The notes under the pieces were generated by a model. It searched no databases. It saw only the letters and a program-made list of their open reading frames with translations, and was not told the origin of the DNA. From Thermoleophilia bacterium (GTDB lineage: Bacteria; Actinomycetota; Thermoleophilia; Solirubrobacterales; 70-9), in contig JAENWT010000010.1 in NCBI GenBank assembly GCA_016650125.1, positions 1-64,000 on the forward strand: a stretch of 64,000 nt of DNA. The letters run 5' to 3'. Position numbers and translations under genes: made by a program. This document shows, in pieces, positions 60,409-64,000 of this stretch (the first letter of the stretch is position 1; each line of letters opens with the position of its first letter).

Positions 60409-61436
60409 GCGAACCGCTGCTGAGTGTCCGGGACCTTGAGGTCAGTTTTCGCACCGAAGGCGGGTTGCTGCGGGCGGTGGACGGGGTTTCCTTTGACTTG
60501 GAACGAGGCGAAACCCTTTCGATAGTCGGCGAGTCCGGTTGCGGCAAGTCGGTCACCGCGATGACCCTGATGGGCCTGACGGGCGGGCCCAATGCCCAGT
60601 TCAGCGGTTCGGTCAAGCTCGACGGGCAGGAGCTGCTCGGTGCGGATGACAAGGTGATGCGATCGGTACGGGGCGATCGCATGTCGATGGTTTTCCAGAA
60701 CCCGATGACCTCGCTGAATCCGGTTCACCGGATCGGCAATCAGATCGTCGAGCAGATCCGGGCTCATCGCGACGTCAGCAAGAAGGAGGCGATGGTCCGG
60801 GCGGTGGAATTGCTCGAAGCGGTCGGCGTTCCGGACGCTGCCGAGCGTGCTCGCTCGTACCCCCATGAATTCTCGGGCGGCATGCGGCAACGGGCGATGA
60901 TCGCCATGGCACTCTCGCTGGAGCCTGAGATCCTGATTGCCGACGAGCCGACAACGGCGCTCGACGTCACGATCCAGGCCCAGATCATCGAACTGTTGAA
61001 GCAGCTCAACAGGGACTTCGGCCTGACCGTGGTCCTGATCACTCACGACCTCGGAGTCGTCGCCGATATCGCCGACAGGGTGGCCGTGATGTACGCCGGC
61101 CGCCTGGTCGAGACCGGCACGCTTACCGAGATCTTCTATGACCCGCAACATCCTTACACCTGGGGACTACTCGGCTCGGTTCCACGCATCGAGGGTGAGC
61201 GCCTCGAAAGACTGGCCCAGATAGATGGCCAGCCACCGTCGTTGATCGACCCGCCCGAAGGCTGCCGCTTTCGGGAACGCTGCCCTCATGCCTTCGGCAA
61301 GTGCGGCAAGGAACCGGAACTGCTCAGCCGGGGCGAGACCCCGGGCCACCTGGATCGTTGCTGGCTCGAAATTTCCGGACGTCCTGCCCTCCGGCAGCTG
61401 CCTTCGGGCCTGATCGGGCTGGGCAAGCCCTCATGA
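60405..61436 (+). CDS. Dipeptide/oligopeptide ABC ATPase (DppD/OppD type)
   Basis: The start is ATG 60405 (343 aa). Walker A GESGCGKS, signature [15 protein letters not shown], Walker [13 protein letters not shown], switch His in ITHDLGVV. The C-terminal oligopeptide-ATPase extension has the Cys motif [14 protein letters not shown] and a later Cys, which in relatives holds an iron-sulfur cluster. Confidence 0.93.
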   Translation: MSEPLLSVRDLEVSFRTEGGLLRAVDGVSFDLERGETLSIVGESGCGKSVTAMTLMGLTGGPNAQFSGSVKLDGQELLGADDKVMRSVRGDRMSMVFQNPMTSLNPVHRIGNQIVEQIRAHRDVSKKEAMVRAVELLEAVGVPDAAERARSYPHEFSGGMRQRAMIAMALSLEPEILIADEPTTALDVTIQAQIIELLKQLNRDFGLTVVLITHDLGVVADIADRVAVMYAGRLVETGTLTEIFYDPQHPYTWGLLGSVPRIEGERLERLAQIDGQPPSLIDPPEGCRFRERCPHAFGKCGKEPELLSRGETPGHLDRCWLEISGRPALRQLPSGLIGLGKPS

Positions 61437-62464
61437 AGGACGCCGTGGCCCGGATGGATTCACCTTCTTCGGGCGAGCCACTGATGGAAGTCGAGGCGCT
61501 GAACAAGCACTTTCCCCTGCCAGGAGGGTCGCTCTTCGGCAGCGGCAAAGGTGCCGTCAGGGCGGTGGATGGAGTCACCTTCGAGCTACGAAAGGGTGAG
61601 ACTCTCGGCCTGGTCGGGGAATCAGGATGTGGCAAGTCGACCCTGGCGAGGTCGCTACTTCAGCTGGTCCGGCCGAGCGCGGGTTCGGTCAAATTTCGCG
61701 GGGTCGAGCTCACCGGGCTCAGTGCCAGGAAGCTCAGGCCACTGCGCCGCGACATGCAGATGATCTTCCAGGATCCCTATACCTCGCTGAATCCCCGCAA
61801 ACGGATCGGGCATATCATCGGCGAGCCCTTGCGCATCCACGGTCTGGCCGAAGGCGCCGACCTCGAGCGCCGGGTATGCGAGAAGCTCGATCAAGTCGGC
61901 CTTTCGAGCGACTGCTACGGCCGGTATCCGCACGAATTTTCCGGGGGCCAGCGGCAGCGCATCGGCATCGCCAGGGCCTTGGCGCCCGAACCAAGCCTGA
62001 TCGTCGCCGACGAGCCGGTCTCGGCCCTCGATGTGTCGATCCAGGGCCAGATCGTGAACCTGATGGCCGATCTCCAGCGAGACCTGGATCTGACCTACCT
62101 GTTCGTGGCCCATGACCTGGGCGTGGTCAGGCAGGTTTCCGATCGCATCGCCGTGATGTACCTGGGCAAGATCGTCGAGATCGGACCGGCCGAATCGGTC
62201 TACACCAGCCCGATCCACCCTTATACGGCCTCGCTGCTGGCGGCGGTCCCGATCCCGGACCCGCGGACCAACGCCAAGCGCGAGAAAAAGCCGCTCCAGG
62301 GCGATGTGCCCAGTCCTTCGAATCCGCCTTCAGGTTGTAGTTTTCACACTCGCTGCCCCTACGCCGATGGGATTTGTGAGCAGGAAGAGCCACCCCTGGT
62401 GGATTACGGAAACGGACATCTTGCTGCTTGTCACCACCCGCTCGGCAGGACCACTCCCGGCTAA
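61433..62464 (+). CDS. Dipeptide/oligopeptide ABC ATPase (DppF/OppF type)
   Basis: The start is ATG 61433 (343 aa), overlapping the previous stop. Walker [10 protein letters not shown], signature [15 protein letters not shown], Walker [13 protein letters not shown], switch His in VAHDLGVV. C-terminal Cys motif [14 protein letters not shown], then Cys in AACHHPLG. Completes the importer. Confidence 0.93.
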   Translation: MKDAVARMDSPSSGEPLMEVEALNKHFPLPGGSLFGSGKGAVRAVDGVTFELRKGETLGLVGESGCGKSTLARSLLQLVRPSAGSVKFRGVELTGLSARKLRPLRRDMQMIFQDPYTSLNPRKRIGHIIGEPLRIHGLAEGADLERRVCEKLDQVGLSSDCYGRYPHEFSGGQRQRIGIARALAPEPSLIVADEPVSALDVSIQGQIVNLMADLQRDLDLTYLFVAHDLGVVRQVSDRIAVMYLGKIVEIGPAESVYTSPIHPYTASLLAAVPIPDPRTNAKREKKPLQGDVPSPSNPPSGCSFHTRCPYADGICEQEEPPLVDYGNGHLAACHHPLGRTTPG

Positions 62465-62481
62465 GGGTGACCGGTACACCG

Positions 62482-62510
62482 CCTCCTCTCGCCAGGGGGT
62501 TTTGTGTTTA
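62482..62510 (+). terminator. Terminator of the peptide transporter operon, tRNA-fMet-terminator-like
   Basis: CCTCCT, loop CTCGCC, AGGGGG (one G-T pair), then TTTTGTGTTTA. From the loop onward it is the same sequence as the tRNA-fMet terminator at 4532-4553. Confidence 0.75.
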
Positions 62511-62568
62511 AGTGGCTCAGCGAGGGTTCCGGACGGTTGCCGAGATCTCCGAACTGCTCTGAGTCCTC

Positions 62569-63471
62569 GTGACTGTTGTTATGTTCTTTGGTGTAACAAC
62601 GCTCGGCGAGGTTTCCGTCCGAGAATCAAGGTTTCAGAAAGGGCCTATCCCACATCGCCTGTGCTTCGTCCGCCGCAGAGGTCTCCTGGCCCTGATCGTG
62701 TTGCCTCTCGCTTTCGCCGCCGCCGGCTGTGGTGGTGATTCCGGTGAGGAGACCCATTCTGCCGATGCCGCACATGCCCATTGGGGCTATGGGGCGGAGG
62801 ACGGGCCGTCGCACTGGGCATCGCTCGATTCCGACTACGCAGTCTGCGGCGACGGAAAGCGTCAGTCACCGATGAACATCCCCAGTTCCCGCGCGTCGTC
62901 CGGCGACCTGGCGACTGAGGTCGACTACAAGCCTGAAGACCTTTACGTCGAAAATAACGGCCACGCGATCGAGGCACAGATTCAAGACCCGAATGGATCG
63001 GTCACCGTGAAGGGCACCAAGTACGAGATCGAGAGATTTCATTTCCACACGCCCTCGGAAGAGAAGATCAACGGCAAGCGCTTCGACGGGAGCGTACATA
63101 TCGTCAACACGAGGCCCGACGGAAAAACCGCGGTGATCGGGCTGCTGATCAAGGAAGGTCCTTCGAATCCGGTCATGGACAAGATCGTGCCGCTGATCGG
63201 CGATACCGAGGGCGACGAAAACGAGGCTCCGGGGCAGATCAACCCGGAAGATCTGTTGCCCGCCAGCAACAGGGCTTTTGAGTTCAAGGGGTCGCTGACA
63301 ACGCCGCCCTGCACCCAGGGACTCGAATGGATCGTCTACAAGCAGCCGATCACCATGTCGGCCGATCAGCTGGATGCCCTGCGCGCGGCGTACAGCGACA
63401 ACATTCGTCCGAATCAGCCGGTCAACGGCCGCCCGATCACCGTCGGTCAGGTCGCGTCAGCCGGGCAGTAG
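62569..63471 (+). CDS. Alpha-class carbonic anhydrase, lipoprotein
   Basis: Up to 300 aa from GTG 62569; ATG 62581 is an alternative. A hydrophobic segment ending in lipobox AAGC indicates an anchored, extracytoplasmic enzyme. Alpha-CA signatures: WGYGAEDGPSHWASL, QSPMNI, the zinc ligands in FHFHTPSEEKING and the third His in DGSVHIVN, and GSLTTPPCTQGLEWIV. It hydrates CO2 to bicarbonate. Two Cys (YAVC and PPC) match the conserved disulfide of bacterial members. Confidence 0.9.
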   Translation: MTVVMFFGVTTLGEVSVRESRFQKGPIPHRLCFVRRRGLLALIVLPLAFAAAGCGGDSGEETHSADAAHAHWGYGAEDGPSHWASLDSDYAVCGDGKRQSPMNIPSSRASSGDLATEVDYKPEDLYVENNGHAIEAQIQDPNGSVTVKGTKYEIERFHFHTPSEEKINGKRFDGSVHIVNTRPDGKTAVIGLLIKEGPSNPVMDKIVPLIGDTEGDENEAPGQINPEDLLPASNRAFEFKGSLTTPPCTQGLEWIVYKQPITMSADQLDALRAAYSDNIRPNQPVNGRPITVGQVASAGQ

Positions 63472-63729
63472 CCGATTCGCCCAATGATCCTGGGATCCCA
63501 CCGACTCCTGACCAAAATGTGTCGCCAAGCAGAGCTTTCTCCGAGGCCAAATTAGTCCAAATTGATCCCAAAATTTGGAGGTCGCTATAAACCAAATGAT
63601 TGGATGAACTTGGAATAGTTTGGAGTTCGCATGTATGTCAATGTGACCATCGCGATCAGACGGAAGTAGATCTCGGTCCAAATTCGGTCAGCGGGCGCCC
63701 ATCTGGCTCAGGCAGCTATTTGCTCAACT

Positions 63730-63826
63730 ATCCGGGCGTCCCCCCGAGAGGCGAAGCGGGTCCCCGCTATGTCCCTCGGGACGACAACTCAGACCTCCTC
63801 TCGCCAGGGGGTCTTTGTGTTTTAGG
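63730..63826. repeat. Nested-hairpin repeat plus tRNA-terminator copy
   Basis: Outer stem CCCGAG (63743-63748) with CTCGGG (63775-63780); inner stem AGCGGG (63755-63760) with CCCGCT (63763-63768). It is followed by CCTCCT-CTCGCC-AGGGGG-TCTTTG at 63794-63815, like the tRNA-fMet terminator. Same order as at 39077. Confidence 0.72.
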
Positions 63827-63899
63827 GGGAGGCTGGCGACCTTATTGATGTACTGTCAGTTACAGGGCCGAGAGATGCCGAAGGACTGAATTCTTCGGC

Positions 63900-63935
63900 T
63901 TCGTCATCGGAATTCAATTCGTCATCGGAATTCAA
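63900..63935. repeat. Two tandem 18-bp units
   Basis: TTCGTCATCGGAATTCAA occurs twice head to tail, ending 3 bp before the ATG at 63939. It could be an operator pair or simple duplication. Confidence 0.6.
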
Positions 63936-63938
63936 TAA

Positions 63939-64000
63939 ATGAGCCTGGCCGAAGTCCTCCTGACGTTCGTAGGAGGAACCATTGTCGTCTGGTTGTTCAT
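63939..64000 (+). CDS. Start of an unknown, probably membrane protein (partial)
   Basis: ATG 63939 opens a frame of 20 codons to the window edge, mostly hydrophobic (MSLAEVLLTFVGGTIVVWLF). No clear ribosome site, but the tandem repeat just upstream suggests a regulated gene. Too short to identify. Confidence 0.35.
   Translation, partial: MSLAEVLLTFVGGTIVVWLF

Larger units (their letters stand above)
63472..63938. other. Repeat-rich gap
   Basis: About 470 bp without a gene. It holds the nested-hairpin repeat (63730-63826) and a tandem 18-bp repeat (63900-63935), with A/T-rich DNA between 63520 and 63660. Confidence 0.5.

Noticed and set aside
63900-63935. Possible start of a CRISPR array
   Set aside because: Only two adjoining 18-bp units with no spacer between them; this is a simple tandem repeat.

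Overview
This is a high-GC window from an actinobacterium. The long, Lys-rich, multi-domain secreted protease, the SHOCT-tailed membrane protein and the gene style suggest Thermoleophilia/Solirubrobacterales; that placement is inference, since no rRNA or marker gene is present. The outer parts (about 1-4400 and 34600-64000) are strongly GC-biased. The middle (about 5000-32600) is visibly richer in A/T, with other codon habits, and looks acquired.

Layout. 1-4500: a partial ECF sigma factor with a zinc-finger-like tail, tRNA-Leu(UAA), a SHOCT membrane protein, an exopolyphosphatase, an SDR and initiator tRNA-fMet. 4462-23106: an island bounded by an exact 44-bp direct repeat of the tRNA-fMet 3' end. 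It holds a truncated IclR regulator, three class III aminotransferases, a hydroxylysine-kinase-like kinase, an MBL lactonase, a MocR regulator divergent from a nitrilase-fold protein that has lost its whole catalytic triad, a complete Liv-type amino-acid ABC transporter, an SDR, an Lrp regulator, and fragments of an aldehyde dehydrogenase and a zinc-ribbon gene. 23270-32588: a second low-GC catabolic unit with a XRE-cupin regulator, hydantoinase/oxoprolinase subunits HyuA and HyuB, and a ribose-type ABC importer. 32790-34560: a scar of an IS3 remnant, an intact IS3-family element with a canonical G GGA AAA slippery site, and a serine-recombinase relic.

34600-56400: a secreted M4 metalloprotease, then an iron/redox region. 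This has a ZIP metal transporter, a frameshifted polytopic membrane protein, a radical SAM/SPASM enzyme, an FAD oxidoreductase, feoB with a Cys-rich protein and feoA, a DGC zinc protein, two acyl-CoA dehydrogenases, an acetoacetate-decarboxylase-fold protein, two NarL-type response regulators with one GAF histidine kinase, a second radical SAM enzyme of the AhbC/NirJ heme family, and a membrane-anchored protein hit by an IS481 element. The ZIP gene and feoB share the palindromic box (T/C)TAGG(G/A)CACCCTAA, which suggests common control by a metal-sensing DtxR-type repressor. 56400-64000: a DUF4242-like protein, a complete dipeptide/oligopeptide ABC operon, a lipoprotein alpha-carbonic anhydrase, and repeat-rich DNA ending in a gene start.

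How it fits together. The tRNA-fMet 3' end has been used repeatedly as an attachment target: the intact gene, a 44-bp copy at 23063 and a 23-bp relic at 56479. Nested-hairpin repeats and tRNA-terminator-like copies recur at the boundaries. The two acquired units look like nutrient modules (import plus transamination, phosphorylation or amide hydrolysis). The flanking region looks like ferrous-iron uptake coupled to oxygen-sensitive heme-type radical chemistry.
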